Origin: Colwellia sp. E2M01
GTDB lineage: Bacteria > Pseudomonadota > Gammaproteobacteria > Enterobacterales > Alteromonadaceae
Reading direction: 5' to 3'
Assembly (NCBI RefSeq): GCF_018860585.1
Contig: NZ_JAHKPR010000071.1
Span: forward strand, 1-51,478
Length of the DNA stretch: 51,478 nt
Below the pieces are notes generated by a model. The model made no database searches. It saw nothing but the letters and a program-made list of their open reading frames with translations, and had not been told where the DNA came from. This document shows positions 11,150 through 21,916 of this stretch, piece by piece. Both the position numbers and the translations under genes were made by a program. Position 1 is the first letter of the stretch; every line of letters begins with the position of its first letter.

Positions 11150-11569
11150 ATGTCAATTGAGCTAAAATTACAACACCTATTTAAGTGTTACCAAGAAGCT
11201 TTTTCTGAATATGATATTGATAAAGTTAGCCGTTGTTATCATTTACCATGCACATTGAATACGCCAGAACAAATTACCTTACTGAGCAGTGATGATGATT
11301 GCCAGGAAGAGTTTACAACTATTTTTTCTCAGCTTAAAGATGGCAATGTTAGCAGTATACACGCCAATAAATCGTCTTATACTGTGATGTCAGACACACT
11401 TTGTTTAGTTTGTATTGAGTGGGACTTTATTGATGATAAAGGTGATGTTTTTGCCGACTTTGCAGCTATTTATCATGTGCTAGATATAGGTGAAAACCTA
11501 AAGATAGTTAATGTTACTTCCCATGACTTAGAGTGCTCGTTGAGTCTCAATGAATCATTTAGCTGGTAA
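11150..11569 (+). CDS. Small NTF2-like (SnoaL-type) protein
   Basis: The 139-residue product has no signal peptide or membrane segment. The pattern LFKCYQEAFSEYDIDKVSRCYHLPCTLNT, followed by alternating beta strands ending CIEWDFIDDKGDVFADFAAIYHVL, fits the NTF2/SnoaL cone fold, a small dimerising domain used for many purposes. I do not recognise a specific function or catalytic residues. A TAAGGA-like site precedes the ATG. It is in the same direction as dapB, 61 bases upstream, so it may share a transcript with it, but the family gives no link to lysine synthesis. Confidence 0.7.
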   Translation: MSIELKLQHLFKCYQEAFSEYDIDKVSRCYHLPCTLNTPEQITLLSSDDDCQEEFTTIFSQLKDGNVSSIHANKSSYTVMSDTLCLVCIEWDFIDDKGDVFADFAAIYHVLDIGENLKIVNVTSHDLECSLSLNESFSW

Positions 11570-11630
11570 AATAAAACATTGTTTAAAGTAATGCATATTA
11601 AGTAATAGATAAAAATATATAGAGAACACA

Positions 11631-12437
11631 ATGAAAGTAAAAGTAGCTATTTTAGGGTGTAGCGGCCGTATGGGGCGTAATTTGATCCAAGCCGCGCATG
11701 AACATGAAAGTATTGAATTAGTTGGTGGTAGCGTACGTAGTAGCTCATCTTTTGTTGATTTTGATTTAGGTGAATTAGCAGGTATTGGTGCTATTGGCCT
11801 TAAAACTTCAACAGAGTTATCTCAATTAGTTGCCGCTGATGTATTTATTGATTTTACTTCAATAGAAACCACGTTAGAAAACATTAGTTGGTGTAATGCT
11901 AATAATAAATCATTAGTGATTGGTACAACCGGCTTTACTGATGAACAAGTGCAAGTAATTGAAAAAGCAGGAAAAACAATGCCTGTTATTTTAGCGCCTA
12001 ATACCAGTGTTGGTGTTAATTTAATGTTTAAGCTATTACAAATTACCGCAAAAGCAATTGGCGACTATACTGATGTAGAAATTTTTGAAGCACATCACCG
12101 ATTCAAAAAAGATGCGCCATCAGGTACTGCAGTTAAAATGGGGCAGGTAATTGCGGATACTTTAGGTCGTGATTTAAACAAGGTTGCGGTTTACGGTCGC
12201 GAAGGTATTACTGGTGAACGCGACAAAGAAACCATAGGTTTTGCAACCGTCCGCGCAGGCGATATTGTTGGTGAACACACCGCTTTTTTTGCTGATATCG
12301 GTGAGCGCTTGGAAATTACCCATAAAGCAAGCTCACGCATGACTTTTGCGCTTGGTGCTATGCGTGCAGCATTTTGGTTAAAAGATGCCGATGCAGGTTT
12401 TTATGACATGCAAGACGTACTTGGATTAAAAGATTAA
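11631..12437 (+). CDS. dapB: 4-hydroxy-tetrahydrodipicolinate reductase DapB
   Basis: DapB reduces hydroxy-tetrahydrodipicolinate with NAD(P)H in the diaminopimelate/lysine pathway. The 268-residue protein matches the usual length (273 in E. coli). It carries the N-terminal Rossmann motif [16 protein letters not shown], the FIDFT and GTTGFTDEQ segments, and the substrate site [22 protein letters not shown] site precedes the ATG. It lies upstream of carAB, an order common in gammaproteobacteria, but the 351-base gap with its own promoter candidate suggests carAB can be transcribed independently. Confidence 0.96.
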   Translation: MKVKVAILGCSGRMGRNLIQAAHEHESIELVGGSVRSSSSFVDFDLGELAGIGAIGLKTSTELSQLVAADVFIDFTSIETTLENISWCNANNKSLVIGTTGFTDEQVQVIEKAGKTMPVILAPNTSVGVNLMFKLLQITAKAIGDYTDVEIFEAHHRFKKDAPSGTAVKMGQVIADTLGRDLNKVAVYGREGITGERDKETIGFATVRAGDIVGEHTAFFADIGERLEITHKASSRMTFALGAMRAAFWLKDADAGFYDMQDVLGLKD

Positions 12438-12788
12438 TATTAATTTCATGATGTTTAATCAGCGTGAAGTTTAATAGATAAGTTGTCTTTTTAGTGCTTT
12501 GACGAGTAAAACTCAGGAAAAGCCAGAAAAGACAGTGTTTTTATGTTTTATTACTAGACGAAAGAACGCTACAAGCGTAAAATAAGTGGATTTTGTCAAA
12601 AATTTAGCTGAAAAGTGGTTTTTGACACTTTCAATATGTTTGAATTTTAGGATTTAACGTTAAGTTTAGCGCCTAAATTTAATTTCTAAATTCAGACTTT
12701 AATGTACAGGAAGTACAGAACAAGGCAAATGCAAGGAGCAATTGCTGTTTTATGCGCGTTTACGTTTATTTCTTCTTTGGAGGTTACA
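12438..12788 (+). promoter_or_regulatory. dapB-carA intergenic region with carAB promoter candidate
   Basis: A perfect -35 box TTGACA occurs at 12622-12627, but the region where the -10 should be (around 12645) is a weak match. The -35 overlaps the right arm of a 9-bp inverted repeat (TGTCAAAAA at 12594-12602, TTTTTGACA at 12619-12627), a possible operator or leader hairpin. A smaller palindrome TTTAGCGCCTAAA follows near 12666. In other gammaproteobacteria carAB responds to arginine and pyrimidines, but no clear ArgR box is visible here. In-frame codons extend carA upstream to 12702, but I judge these untranslated. Confidence 0.4.
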
Positions 12789-13937
12789 TTGGCTACATCT
12801 GCTATTTTAGTGCTTGAAGACGGCACTGTTTTTAAAGGCACCGCAATTGGTGCACAAGGATCGGCTGTTGGTGAGGTGGTATTTAATACCTCAATGACAG
12901 GTTATCAAGAAATTCTTACCGATCCATCATATGCAGAGCAAATTATTACCCTGACTTACCCGCACATTGGTAACACAGGCACTAATAGCGAAGATAAAGA
13001 ATCTAACAGAATTGTTGCTAAAGGTCTTGTTATTCGTGATTTGCCATTACTTGCTAGTAACTTCCGTAATGAACAAAATTTAAGCGATTACTTAATCGCT
13101 AATAATATTTTAGGTATTGCCGATATCGATACCCGCAAATTAACACGCATTTTGCGTGAAAAAGGTGCGCAAAACGGCTGTATCTTAACGCTTGATGATG
13201 TGAACGACGAAACACAAACTGCTGAAGCGCTTACCCAAGCAAAAGCATTTCCAGGTCTTAAAGGTATGGATTTAGCCAAGGTTGTTTCAACTAAAGAGCA
13301 ATACCAGTGGACTGATGGTAGCTGGGAACTTGGTAAAGGTTTCATTAAACCTGATAATCTAGAATTTCACGTAGTAGCTTATGATTTTGGTGCTAAAGCT
13401 AACATTTTGCGTATGTTAGTAGACCGTGGTTGTAAGTTAACGGTAGTTCCTGCACAAACGCCAGCAAGCGAAGTACTTGCAATGAACCCTGACGGAATAT
13501 TCTTATCAAATGGCCCTGGTGATCCAGAGCCATGTACGTATGCTATTGAAGCAATTAAAAGTTTCTTAGAAACAGACATTCCAGTGTTTGGTATTTGTTT
13601 AGGTCATCAATTACTTGGCCTAGCAAGTGGCGCAAGCACAGTGAAAATGAAATTTGGTCATCACGGTGCTAACCATCCAGTGAAAGACTTTGCACGCGAC
13701 GTAGTTATGATCACTTCACAAAACCATGGTTTTGCTGTTGATGAAGCAAACTTACCAAGTCACTTAGAAGTTACTCATAAATCATTATTTGACGATTCAT
13801 TACAAGGTATACATCGTACCGACAAACCAGCATTTAGCTTCCAAGGTCACCCTGAAGCAAGTCCTGGTCCGCACGATGCAGCGCCGTTATTTGATCATTT
13901 TATTGATTTAATTAAAGTATTTAAAGAAAGTAAATAG
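12789..13937 (+). CDS. carA: Carbamoyl-phosphate synthase small subunit CarA
   Basis: CarA hydrolyses glutamine and passes ammonia to CarB for carbamoyl phosphate, the precursor of arginine and pyrimidines. I start it at TTG 12789, with GGAGG five bases upstream. This gives 382 residues, exactly the E. coli length, beginning [14 protein letters not shown] longer in-frame ORF from 12702 adds 29 residues without family support. The N-terminal domain carries [16 protein letters not shown]. The class I glutaminase domain has the nucleophile cysteine in [13 protein letters not shown] and the His/Glu of [11 protein letters not shown]. The gene is followed after 28 bases by carB, so the two are co-transcribed. 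Confidence 0.95.
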   Translation: MATSAILVLEDGTVFKGTAIGAQGSAVGEVVFNTSMTGYQEILTDPSYAEQIITLTYPHIGNTGTNSEDKESNRIVAKGLVIRDLPLLASNFRNEQNLSDYLIANNILGIADIDTRKLTRILREKGAQNGCILTLDDVNDETQTAEALTQAKAFPGLKGMDLAKVVSTKEQYQWTDGSWELGKGFIKPDNLEFHVVAYDFGAKANILRMLVDRGCKLTVVPAQTPASEVLAMNPDGIFLSNGPGDPEPCTYAIEAIKSFLETDIPVFGICLGHQLLGLASGASTVKMKFGHHGANHPVKDFARDVVMITSQNHGFAVDEANLPSHLEVTHKSLFDDSLQGIHRTDKPAFSFQGHPEASPGPHDAAPLFDHFIDLIKVFKESK

Positions 13938-13965
13938 ACTCACAAGACAAGAGAGATAGAGAACC

Positions 13966-16900
13966 ATGGCAAAAAGAACTGATTTAAAAAGTATCTTGAT
14001 CTTAGGCGCAGGACCAATCGTAATTGGCCAAGCCTGTGAGTTTGATTATTCTGGTGCGCAAGCATGTAAAGCATTACGTGAAGAAGGTTACCGAGTTATT
14101 TTAGTTAACTCTAACCCTGCAACCATAATGACAGACCCAGAGATGGCTGATGCAACTTACATTGAACCTATTCATTGGGAAGTTGTGCGTAAAATCATTG
14201 AAAAAGAACGTCCTTGTGCGGTATTGCCGACAATGGGTGGTCAAACTGCATTAAACTGTGCACTTGAACTAGAAGCCAAAGGCGTATTAAAAGAATTTAA
14301 CGTTGAAATGATTGGCGCGACTGCTGATGCAATTGATAAAGCAGAAAACCGTGAACGTTTCGACCAAGCAATGAAAAACATTGGTCTTGAGTGTCCTCGT
14401 GCAGAAATTGTACATACCATTCAAGAAGCGCACGATACGTCTACTCGTATTGGTTTCCCATGTATTATTCGACCTTCTTTTACTATGGGTGGCACCGGTG
14501 GTGGTATTGCTTATAACATGGAAGAGTTCGATGAAATTTGTACTCGTGGTTTAGACCTATCACCAACCTCAGAATTATTGATTGATGAATCATTAATTGG
14601 TTGGAAAGAGTATGAAATGGAAGTGGTTCGCGACAAAAATGATAACTGTATCATTATCTGTTCGATTGAAAACTTCGACCCAATGGGTATTCATACAGGT
14701 GACTCAATTACTGTTGCACCAGCGCAAACGCTAACAGACAAAGAATACCAAATCATGCGTAACGCTTCTTTAGCGGTATTACGTGAAATTGGTGTTGAAA
14801 CAGGTGGTTCAAACGTACAGTTTGGTATTTGTCCAAATACTGGCCGTATGGTTATTATTGAAATGAACCCACGTGTATCACGTTCATCAGCATTAGCTTC
14901 TAAAGCAACAGGTTTCCCTATTGCTAAAATCGCAGCAAAACTTGCGGTAGGTTATACCCTTGATGAATTAACAAATGATATTACTGGCGGTAAAACACCA
15001 GCATCATTTGAGCCAACAATCGATTACGTTGTGACTAAGATCCCACGTTTCAACTTCGAAAAATTTGCTGGCGCAGAAGACAGATTAACGACGCAAATGA
15101 AATCTGTTGGTGAAGTAATGGCTATTGGCCGTAACCAACAAGAATCAATGCAAAAAGCATTACGCGGCTTAGAAGTTGGCGTAAATGGTTTTGACCCAAT
15201 TGTTGATGTAACTAAAAAAGGCGCTAAGACTAAAATCATGCACGAGCTGCAAGAAGCTGGCGCTGACAGAATCTGGTATGTTGCCGATGCTTTTCGTCTA
15301 GGTTTAACTATTGAAGACGTATTTAACGCGACTAAAATTGACCGTTGGTTCTTAGTACAAATTGAAGACTTAATTAAAGAAGAAGCGAAAGTTGCTGAAG
15401 GTGGCATGAAGTCATTAACGCCTACTTACTTACGTCAATTAAAACGTAAAGGTTTTGCTGATTCTCGCCTTGCTGATGTTATTGGTGTTAGCGAGTCTGA
15501 AATTCGTAAAAAACGTGAAAAAGCACAGATTTTCCCTGTATACAAACGTGTAGATACTTGTGCCGCAGAGTTTAGCTCAGACACAGCTTACATGTATTCA
15601 ACTTACGATGAAGAGTGTGAAGCTAACCCTACAGATAATGACAAAATCATGATCTTAGGTGGCGGGCCAAACCGTATCGGTCAAGGTATTGAGTTTGATT
15701 ATTGTTGTGTACACGCGGCATTAGCATTACGTGACGATGGCTATGAAACCATCATGGTTAACTGTAACCCTGAAACGGTTTCTACCGATTACGATACATC
15801 TGATCGTTTATATTTTGAATCAATCACCTTTGAAGATGTGCTTGAAATTGTACGTATTGAAAAGCCAAAAGGCGTTATTGTTCAATACGGTGGTCAAACA
15901 CCACTTAAATTAGCACGTGCTTTAGAAGCGGCTGGTGTACCAATTATCGGTACTTCACCAGATGCAATTGACCGCGCAGAAGATAGAGAACGTTTTCAAC
16001 AAGCGGTTGACCGTTTAGGTTTATTACAACCTGAAAACGCAACAGTTACTTCATTAGATGAAGCAATGGCAAAAGCTGAAGCTATTGGTTTCCCATTAGT
16101 TGTACGTCCTTCTTATGTATTAGGTGGTCGCGCAATGGAAATCGTGTACGACTTAGAAGACTTACGTCGTTACATGACAGAAGCGGTAAGTGTTTCAAAC
16201 GATTCGCCAGTATTACTTGATCACTTCCTTGATGATGCAATTGAAGTAGATATTGACGTAGTGTGTGACGGTACAGACGTTGTTGTTGGCGGTATTATGC
16301 AACATATTGAACAAGCGGGTGTTCACTCGGGTGATTCAGCCTGTTCACTACCGGTTTACAGCTTAAGCCAAGAAGTTCAAGACGTAATGCGTAAGCAAGT
16401 GACTGACTTAGCATTCGAGCTAGGTGTAATTGGCTTAATGAACACGCAAATGGCTGTTAAAGATGGCGAAGTTTACTTAATCGAAGTTAACCCACGTGCT
16501 GCTCGAACTGTGCCTTTCGTATCTAAAGCAACATCAGTACCGCTTGCTAAAGTTGGTGCGCGTGTTATGGCAGGTAAAACGTTGAAAGAGCTTGGCGTAA
16601 CAAAAGAAATTATCCCTGATTACTTCTCAGTAAAAGAAGTGGTAATTCCTTTTAACAAGTTCCACGGTAGTGACCCATTAGTTGGCCCAGAAATGCGTTC
16701 AACAGGTGAAGTTATGGGTGTAGGTAATACGTTTGAGGAAGCGTTTGCTAAAGCCAACTTAGGTGCGGGTGTTTCGGTTCCTAAATCTGGCCGTACATTA
16801 ATTTCTGTTCGTAACAGTGATAAAACACGTGTAGTTGACCTTGCTAAGCAAATGGTTGAACTAGGTTACGAGTTAGATGCTACTCATGGTACTGAAATTA

Positions 16901-17181
16901 TTTTACGTGAAGCGGGTATTCCGGTTCGTCGTGTAAATAAAGTACAAGAAGGTCGTCCACATATTCTTGATAATATTAAGAATGGTGAATATAGCTACAT
17001 AATCAATACTACTGAAGGTCGTAAAGCTATTGAAGATTCAAAAGTATTGCGTGGCGGCGCACTTCGTTATAAAGTGGCTTACACTACAACGTTAAATGCT
17101 GCTTTTGCTGCTGCACAAGCGCATTCTGCAGACGACAGAAATACGGTAACGTCTATTCAAGAGTTACATAAACGCTGTTAA
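13966..17181 (+). CDS. carB: Carbamoyl-phosphate synthase large subunit CarB
   Basis: The 1071-residue subunit makes carbamoyl phosphate from bicarbonate, ammonia and two ATP. It has the duplicated ATP-grasp architecture: [19 protein letters not shown] at the start of the first half, and [19 protein letters not shown] at the start of the second (near residue 560). The ATP-grasp cores show [17 protein letters not shown] and [18 protein letters not shown]. The C-terminal MGS-like allosteric domain (about 935-1071) contains [16 protein letters not shown]. The length equals the family norm (1073 in E. coli). An AGAGA-type site precedes the ATG. It follows carA closely and ends before a strong terminator. 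Confidence 0.97.
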   Translation: MAKRTDLKSILILGAGPIVIGQACEFDYSGAQACKALREEGYRVILVNSNPATIMTDPEMADATYIEPIHWEVVRKIIEKERPCAVLPTMGGQTALNCALELEAKGVLKEFNVEMIGATADAIDKAENRERFDQAMKNIGLECPRAEIVHTIQEAHDTSTRIGFPCIIRPSFTMGGTGGGIAYNMEEFDEICTRGLDLSPTSELLIDESLIGWKEYEMEVVRDKNDNCIIICSIENFDPMGIHTGDSITVAPAQTLTDKEYQIMRNASLAVLREIGVETGGSNVQFGICPNTGRMVIIEMNPRVSRSSALASKATGFPIAKIAAKLAVGYTLDELTNDITGGKTPASFEPTIDYVVTKIPRFNFEKFAGAEDRLTTQMKSVGEVMAIGRNQQESMQKALRGLEVGVNGFDPIVDVTKKGAKTKIMHELQEAGADRIWYVADAFRLGLTIEDVFNATKIDRWFLVQIEDLIKEEAKVAEGGMKSLTPTYLRQLKRKGFADSRLADVIGVSESEIRKKREKAQIFPVYKRVDTCAAEFSSDTAYMYSTYDEECEANPTDNDKIMILGGGPNRIGQGIEFDYCCVHAALALRDDGYETIMVNCNPETVSTDYDTSDRLYFESITFEDVLEIVRIEKPKGVIVQYGGQTPLKLARALEAAGVPIIGTSPDAIDRAEDRERFQQAVDRLGLLQPENATVTSLDEAMAKAEAIGFPLVVRPSYVLGGRAMEIVYDLEDLRRYMTEAVSVSNDSPVLLDHFLDDAIEVDIDVVCDGTDVVVGGIMQHIEQAGVHSGDSACSLPVYSLSQEVQDVMRKQVTDLAFELGVIGLMNTQMAVKDGEVYLIEVNPRAARTVPFVSKATSVPLAKVGARVMAGKTLKELGVTKEIIPDYFSVKEVVIPFNKFHGSDPLVGPEMRSTGEVMGVGNTFEEAFAKANLGAGVSVPKSGRTLISVRNSDKTRVVDLAKQMVELGYELDATHGTEIILREAGIPVRRVNKVQEGRPHILDNIKNGEYSYIINTTEGRKAIEDSKVLRGGALRYKVAYTTTLNAAFAAAQAHSADDRNTVTSIQELHKRC

Positions 17182-17236
17182 TTTATCGTCTATAGCAGCA
17201 GGTATTTTATATAGCCTGCTGATATCAATTTTTTAA

Positions 17237-17272
17237 AATGGTTTTTTCATCTGAAAAAACCATTTTTTGTTA
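17237..17272 (+). terminator. Terminator after carB
   Basis: A 12-bp stem AATGGTTTTTTC/GAAAAAACCATT with a 4-base loop is followed by a T-run. Confidence 0.8.
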
Positions 17273-17364
17273 AGCGCATTAAATAATCTAAGAACCTATT
17301 GTTAATCCTCAAGGATTTCGTTTTTTGTTATTTATCGTACATAAAACCAAATAAGAAGAGAAAT

Positions 17365-17841
17365 ATGACTAAATATCCAATGACATTAAAAGGCTCTGAA
17401 GCATTAAAAGCAGAGCTTACACAGTTAAAAACTGTTAGACGCCCTGAAATTGTTGCCTCAATTGCTGAAGCGCGTGAACACGGTGACTTAAAAGAAAATG
17501 CTGAATACCATGCTGCCCGTGAAGAACAAGGTTTTTGTGAAGGCCGTATACAAGAAATTGAAGGCAAGTTAGGTAATGCGCAGGTTATCGATATCACTAA
17601 AATTACCAATAGCGGTAAAGTGATTTTTGGGGTTACGGTTAAGTTGCTTAACATTGATACCGATGAAGAAGTTACTTACCAAATTGTTGGTGACGATGAA
17701 GCAAACATTAAAGAAAACCGTATCTCGGTTAACTCTCCTATTGCTCGCGGTTTAATTGGTAAAGAAGTAGATAGTGAAATTGAAATTAAAACGCCAGGCG
17801 GTTTAGTTGAGTACGAAATTATTAGTGTAGATCACATATAA
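17365..17841 (+). CDS. greA: Transcription elongation factor GreA
   Basis: GreA rescues backtracked RNA polymerase by stimulating transcript cleavage. From the ATG at 17365 the protein is 158 residues, the standard length, and begins [18 protein letters not shown]. An AAGAAGAG site lies five bases upstream, so the longer ORF from 17299 is rejected. The N-terminal coiled coil (about 12-75) contains [15 protein letters not shown], whose acidic tip residues are needed for cleavage. The C-terminal FKBP-like domain contains [23 protein letters not shown] split by family-typical spacing. A terminator separates it from the carAB operon upstream, and another follows it. Confidence 0.95.
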   Translation: MTKYPMTLKGSEALKAELTQLKTVRRPEIVASIAEAREHGDLKENAEYHAAREEQGFCEGRIQEIEGKLGNAQVIDITKITNSGKVIFGVTVKLLNIDTDEEVTYQIVGDDEANIKENRISVNSPIARGLIGKEVDSEIEIKTPGGLVEYEIISVDHI

Positions 17842-17865
17842 TTTTCATTAAAAGTTAACATTAAT

Positions 17866-17897
17866 AAAGCACGCTAAATAGCGTGCTTTTTTTTTGC
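17866..17897 (+). terminator. Terminator after greA
   Basis: The perfect stem AAAGCACGCTA/TAGCGTGCTTT with a 2-base loop is followed by nine or more T. Confidence 0.9.
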
Positions 17898-18043
17898 GCT
17901 ATTTTTAGTGTTATTGTTAGCAAGTTTTAAACGGGTAATAACCAAATTTTGCCAGGTAAAATATTTTAATTTTTTAGTAAATTTTTCTTTGTATTTTGAA
18001 AAAAAAGTGCATAATTGCGAAAAATTTTTCCAGTGTTATTTTT
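17898..18043. other. Intergenic segment before the MITE pair
   Basis: This AT-rich stretch with poly-T/poly-A tracts holds no ORF and no operator that I can support. Confidence 0.3.
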
Positions 18044-18202
18044 ATACCAATTCCGATAAGTTTGTGGTCTAGCTGTACAAAGGAAAAATTATTAAAGACA
18101 AGGCGCTTGATTGAGCAATAGCTGGCTATTGTGATTGAAAGCAACGCAGGGTTTAATTATTTTAACCAGTACAGGTGAACAATAATTTAGCGGACTTGGT
18201 AT
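18044..18202. repeat. MITE-like repeat, family 1, copy 1
   Basis: This 159-bp element starts ATACCAATTCCGATAAG and ends with the near-complement (TTTAGCGGACTTGGTAT), giving terminal inverted repeats of about 15 bases with a few mismatches. Inside is the perfect hairpin CAATAGC-TG-GCTATTG, and AT-rich arms pair further out. No ORF is present. The element is about 96% identical to the next copy. It is probably a non-autonomous mobile or folding element. Confidence 0.75.
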
Positions 18203-18360
18203 AACCAATTCCGATAAGTTTGTGGTCTAGTTGTACGAAGGAAGAATTATTAAAGACAAGGCGCTTGATTGAGCAATAGCTGGCTATTGTGATTGAAAGC
18301 AACGCAGGGTTTAATTATTTTTACCAGTACAGGTGAACAATAATTTAGCGGATTTGGTAT
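18201..18360. repeat. MITE-like repeat, family 1, copy 2 (tandem)
   Basis: This is a second, directly adjacent copy in the same orientation that shares the AT at the junction with copy 1. It differs from copy 1 at about six or seven positions plus an extra A in the left end (ATAACCAATT). It ends 49 bases before the speA start, so any speA promoter must lie in or just after it. Confidence 0.75.
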
Positions 18361-18409
18361 TAAACTTAATTACGGTGTAAATTCCGTTTTTAACCTAGGA
18401 CTTAGATAA

Positions 18410-20401
18410 TTGAAAAGTATCTCTTCAAAAAATTGGTCAATTGATCGTGCAGCTGAGCTTTACGGTATTCGTGAATGGAGCTCAGGCTATTTTGATGTTA
18501 ATGAAAAGGGCGAAATGGTTTGTAGTTTGTCATTTTCAGAAGAAAGTAAACCACTAAAAAAATCATCAAAGAAAGGTGCGGTAGAAGTACCTGAATCTTT
18601 GCTTGCAACTAGTGAGACTAAAGTTAATGTATCTTTAGTAGATATTATCTCTGGCATGAAAGAGCGCGGTATGGAAATGCCGGTATTACTTCGCTTTGAA
18701 AACCTAATTGAAGACAGGTTAACAAAATTAAATGAAGCCTTTGGTAATGCAATTAAAGCTAGTGGTTATAAAAATTATTACCGTGGTGTATTCCCTATTA
18801 AGGTGAATCAGCAAGCGCAAGTTATTGAAGAGATTTCTGAATTTGGTAGTCGCTACCATCACGGCCTTGAAGCAGGGAGTAAAGCTGAGTTAATTATTGC
18901 GTTAGCCAGTTTAACGGATAACGATGCCTGTATTGTTTGTAATGGCTACAAAGACGATGAATTCATTTCATTAGGCTTACATGCGATACAACTTGGCATT
19001 AACTGCTTTTTTGTGGTTGAAACCTTAAGTGAAATTCCATTAATTATTGCCGCGTCTAAAAAAATGAATGTAAAACCGTTAATCGGTGTGCGTTTAAAAC
19101 TGGCTTCAAAGGTTGATGGTTATTGGAGTAGTGATAGTGGCGATCGCAGTATTTTTGGTCTAACAACCTCGCAACTTATGGAAGCGGTAGATCAGTTAAG
19201 AGCTGCCGATATGATTGATTGTTTACAATTATTACACTGCCATTTGGGTTCGCAAATTCCGAATATTCAAAATATTCGCAGCGGCGTGTTGGAAGCGTGT
19301 CGTTATTATTCTGAATTACGTAATGAAGGTGTGCCGTTAGGTTACTTAGATTTAGGTGGCGGTTTAGCGGTTGATTATGAAGGTGCTTATACCAATTCAA
19401 CACACAGTATGAACTATAATCTTGATGAATATTGTGCCGATATTGTTGAAGCTATAATTGAAACGCTTGACCCATTAGGCATTGAACACCCAGTAATATT
19501 AACGGAGTCGGGCAGAGCAACTGTTGCATACTCATCGGTATTGTTATTTAACATTCTTGATGTAACACACTTTGAGCCAGCACCAATTCCGAAAGAGCTT
19601 GAAGATGATGCATCAGAGCTAGTTAAAAATATGCATGCGGTGTTAGATATTATCACCGTTAGAAACGTACAGGAATGTTTTAATGATGCTTCGCATTATC
19701 GTGATGAAATACGTGAGAACTTTCGCCGCGGACGCGAAACTTTACGTAGCAAAGCGTTAGGTGAGAATATTTATTTAGCAATATTGCAAAAAATAGTGGT
19801 GTTATTACCGCAAGTGAAACGTATATCAACAGAGTTAGAAAATTTACCAGAAAGTTTAGCTGATATTTATTACGGTAACTTTAGTGTGTTTCAATCATTA
19901 CCGGATTCATGGGCAATAGATCAAATATTTCCTATCATGCCAATTCATCGTTTAGATGAAGTACCAACGCGTGATGCAATATTAGCTGATTTAACCTGTG
20001 ATTGTGATGGTAAAATTGACAGCTTCACTGTTGATGGTTTACATCGTAAAACTTTACCAGTGCACGATGTAAAAGAAGGTGAAGATTACTTTTTTGGCGC
20101 ATTTTTAGTAGGTGCTTACCAAGAAACATTAGGTGATTTACATAACCTATTTGGTGATACCAACGTAGTTAGTGTGCGTGTAAATAGCGACGGTAGCTAT
20201 GATTACGTAAAAGAAATGGAAGGGGATAGTATTTCAGACGTATTAAGTTATGTTGAGTATTACCCTAAAGCGTTAACGGAGCGTTTTCGTCAACGTGCAG
20301 AAAAAGCGGTGAAATCAGGACATATTAATGTTGCAGAGCGCCAAACCATGCTGAAAAATTTCAGCGAAAGTCTGGGTGGGTATACTTACTTCGAAAAGTA
20401 A
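18410..20401 (+). CDS. speA: Biosynthetic arginine decarboxylase SpeA
   Basis: SpeA decarboxylates arginine to agmatine, the first step to putrescine. The 663-residue PLP enzyme (E. coli 658) has the N-terminal IREWSSGYFDVNEKG segment, the PLP lysine in YRGVFPIKVNQQ (near residue 130), the substrate/PLP segment HCHLGSQIPNI, the glycine loop YLDLGGGLAVDYEG and the C-terminal catalytic CDCDGKID. It starts with TTG; TAGGA lies 9 bases upstream. It heads a same-strand set with carboxyspermidine dehydrogenase, decarboxylase and agmatinase. The gaps of about 150 bases before the next two genes may hold extra promoters or processing sites. Confidence 0.95.
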   Translation: MKSISSKNWSIDRAAELYGIREWSSGYFDVNEKGEMVCSLSFSEESKPLKKSSKKGAVEVPESLLATSETKVNVSLVDIISGMKERGMEMPVLLRFENLIEDRLTKLNEAFGNAIKASGYKNYYRGVFPIKVNQQAQVIEEISEFGSRYHHGLEAGSKAELIIALASLTDNDACIVCNGYKDDEFISLGLHAIQLGINCFFVVETLSEIPLIIAASKKMNVKPLIGVRLKLASKVDGYWSSDSGDRSIFGLTTSQLMEAVDQLRAADMIDCLQLLHCHLGSQIPNIQNIRSGVLEACRYYSELRNEGVPLGYLDLGGGLAVDYEGAYTNSTHSMNYNLDEYCADIVEAIIETLDPLGIEHPVILTESGRATVAYSSVLLFNILDVTHFEPAPIPKELEDDASELVKNMHAVLDIITVRNVQECFNDASHYRDEIRENFRRGRETLRSKALGENIYLAILQKIVVLLPQVKRISTELENLPESLADIYYGNFSVFQSLPDSWAIDQIFPIMPIHRLDEVPTRDAILADLTCDCDGKIDSFTVDGLHRKTLPVHDVKEGEDYFFGAFLVGAYQETLGDLHNLFGDTNVVSVRVNSDGSYDYVKEMEGDSISDVLSYVEYYPKALTERFRQRAEKAVKSGHINVAERQTMLKNFSESLGGYTYFEK

Positions 20402-20547
20402 CTTTGACAAAGAAGTTTATAAGTAAGTTTGACCTTCCCAATTTACGCAAAGCGTTAAGTTATGCTTAAGCATTCGCTAAGTATAAGCTAAGTAAACTCA
20501 ACGCTTATTAAAAATATTAATGAAAGTGTTTTTTTAAGGAATTTATA

Positions 20548-21762
20548 ATGACTAAAGTCATGATTGTTGGTGCTGGTGGTGTTGGCGGCGTTGTTGCTCA
20601 TAAATGCGCCCAAGTTGCTAGCGTGTTCTCTGAAGTAGTATTAGCAAGTCGTACGGTTGCAAAATGTGATGCGATCGCTAAACAAGTTGAAGCGAAAACT
20701 GGCGTTAAAATGCGTACCGTACAAGTTGATGCGGACAATGTTCCAGAAATGGTGGCATTACTTAAAGAAGAAAAGCCTAAGCTAGTGATTAACGTAGCTT
20801 TACCTTATCAAGATTTACACATAATGGACGCGTGTTTAGAAGCAGGTGTACATTATTTAGATACAGCAAACTATGAGCCACTTGATACCGCTAAGTTTGA
20901 ATATCATTGGCAATGGGCTTATCAAGATAAGTTCGAGAAAGCAGGCTTAATGGCATTACTTGGATCAGGTTTTGATCCGGGCGCTACCAACATGTTTACT
21001 GCGTATATTGCGAAGCATTACTTTGATGAAATTCATGAGTTAGACATTATTGATGTCAACGGCGGCGATCACGGTTACCCGTTTGCAACTAACTTTAACC
21101 CAGAAATTAATATTCGCGAAGTTACCGCAGAATGTCGTCACTGGGAAGATGGTGAGTTTGTCACAACTGATGCTATGAGTAAGTCAGCTAAATTTACTTG
21201 CCCAGACAATGTAGGTACTTTTGATATTTACCGTATGTACCATGAAGAATTAGAGTCATTAACTAAGCATTTTCCAACGTTAAAACGTGCACAGTTTTGG
21301 ATGAGTTTTTCACAAAATTACCTCAACCATTTAGAAGTTTTAGGTAATGTAGGTATGACAGGCATTGAGCCAGTTGAATTTAATGGTCAATCAATTGTAC
21401 CAATTCAATTTTTACGTCAATTACTGCCTGATCCGGCAAGTTTAGGGCCGCGCACTAAAGGCAAAACTTGTATTGGTTGTGTGGTTCGCGGTATTAAAGA
21501 CGGCAAAGAGAAAATTGTTTACCTTTATAATATTTGTGATCATCAAGAATGTTATGCGGAAGTTGAATCACAAGCTATTTCTTACACCACAGGCGTACCA
21601 GCAATGATTGGCGCTAAAATGATGTTAGAAGGTAAATGGATGAAACCAGGCGTGTGGAACATGGAGCAACTTAACCCAGACCCATTTATGGAAGACATGA
21701 ATAAGCACGGTTTACCTTGGAAAGTTATCGAATTAGATACCTTTTCTTTAGAGAGTATTTAG
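20548..21762 (+). CDS. Carboxyspermidine (carboxynorspermidine) dehydrogenase
   Basis: The 404-residue protein belongs to the saccharopine-dehydrogenase-like family. It begins with the Rossmann motif MIVGAGGVGGVVAHKCAQ and has the GSGFDPGATNMFTAYIAKHY and INVALPYQDLHIMDACLEAG segments typical of carboxynorspermidine synthase. Such enzymes reductively condense aspartate semialdehyde with putrescine (or diaminopropane) using NADPH. Because speA and speB supply putrescine here and no diaminopropane genes are seen, carboxyspermidine is the more likely product. An AAGGAA site lies just upstream of the ATG. It is followed by the decarboxylase for its product. Confidence 0.9.
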   Translation: MTKVMIVGAGGVGGVVAHKCAQVASVFSEVVLASRTVAKCDAIAKQVEAKTGVKMRTVQVDADNVPEMVALLKEEKPKLVINVALPYQDLHIMDACLEAGVHYLDTANYEPLDTAKFEYHWQWAYQDKFEKAGLMALLGSGFDPGATNMFTAYIAKHYFDEIHELDIIDVNGGDHGYPFATNFNPEINIREVTAECRHWEDGEFVTTDAMSKSAKFTCPDNVGTFDIYRMYHEELESLTKHFPTLKRAQFWMSFSQNYLNHLEVLGNVGMTGIEPVEFNGQSIVPIQFLRQLLPDPASLGPRTKGKTCIGCVVRGIKDGKEKIVYLYNICDHQECYAEVESQAISYTTGVPAMIGAKMMLEGKWMKPGVWNMEQLNPDPFMEDMNKHGLPWKVIELDTFSLESI

Positions 21763-21828
21763 AGAGTCACTAGATAAGTAATTAGTTAAGATCTTTTTAG
21801 TAAGAAGTTAGTAAACGATTAATAATAT

Positions 21829-21858
21829 TAACCACGAGCACTTAGTTCGTGGTTAATT
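21829..21858. other. Intercistronic hairpin in the spermidine gene set
   Basis: A 10-bp perfect stem TTAACCACGA/TCGTGGTTAA encloses a 9-base loop. No T-run follows, so it looks more like an mRNA processing or stabilising hairpin, or an operator, than a terminator. Confidence 0.45.
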
Positions 21859-21916
21859 CATTATGGGGCAAGTTATATATAGCTCCTATAAAGTTCTTTG
21901 TTTAAAGTGAATAAAA

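Noticed and set aside
12678..12700. Possible ARG box before carA.
   Set aside because: Only one half-site resembles ATTCA; the other half and spacing do not fit.
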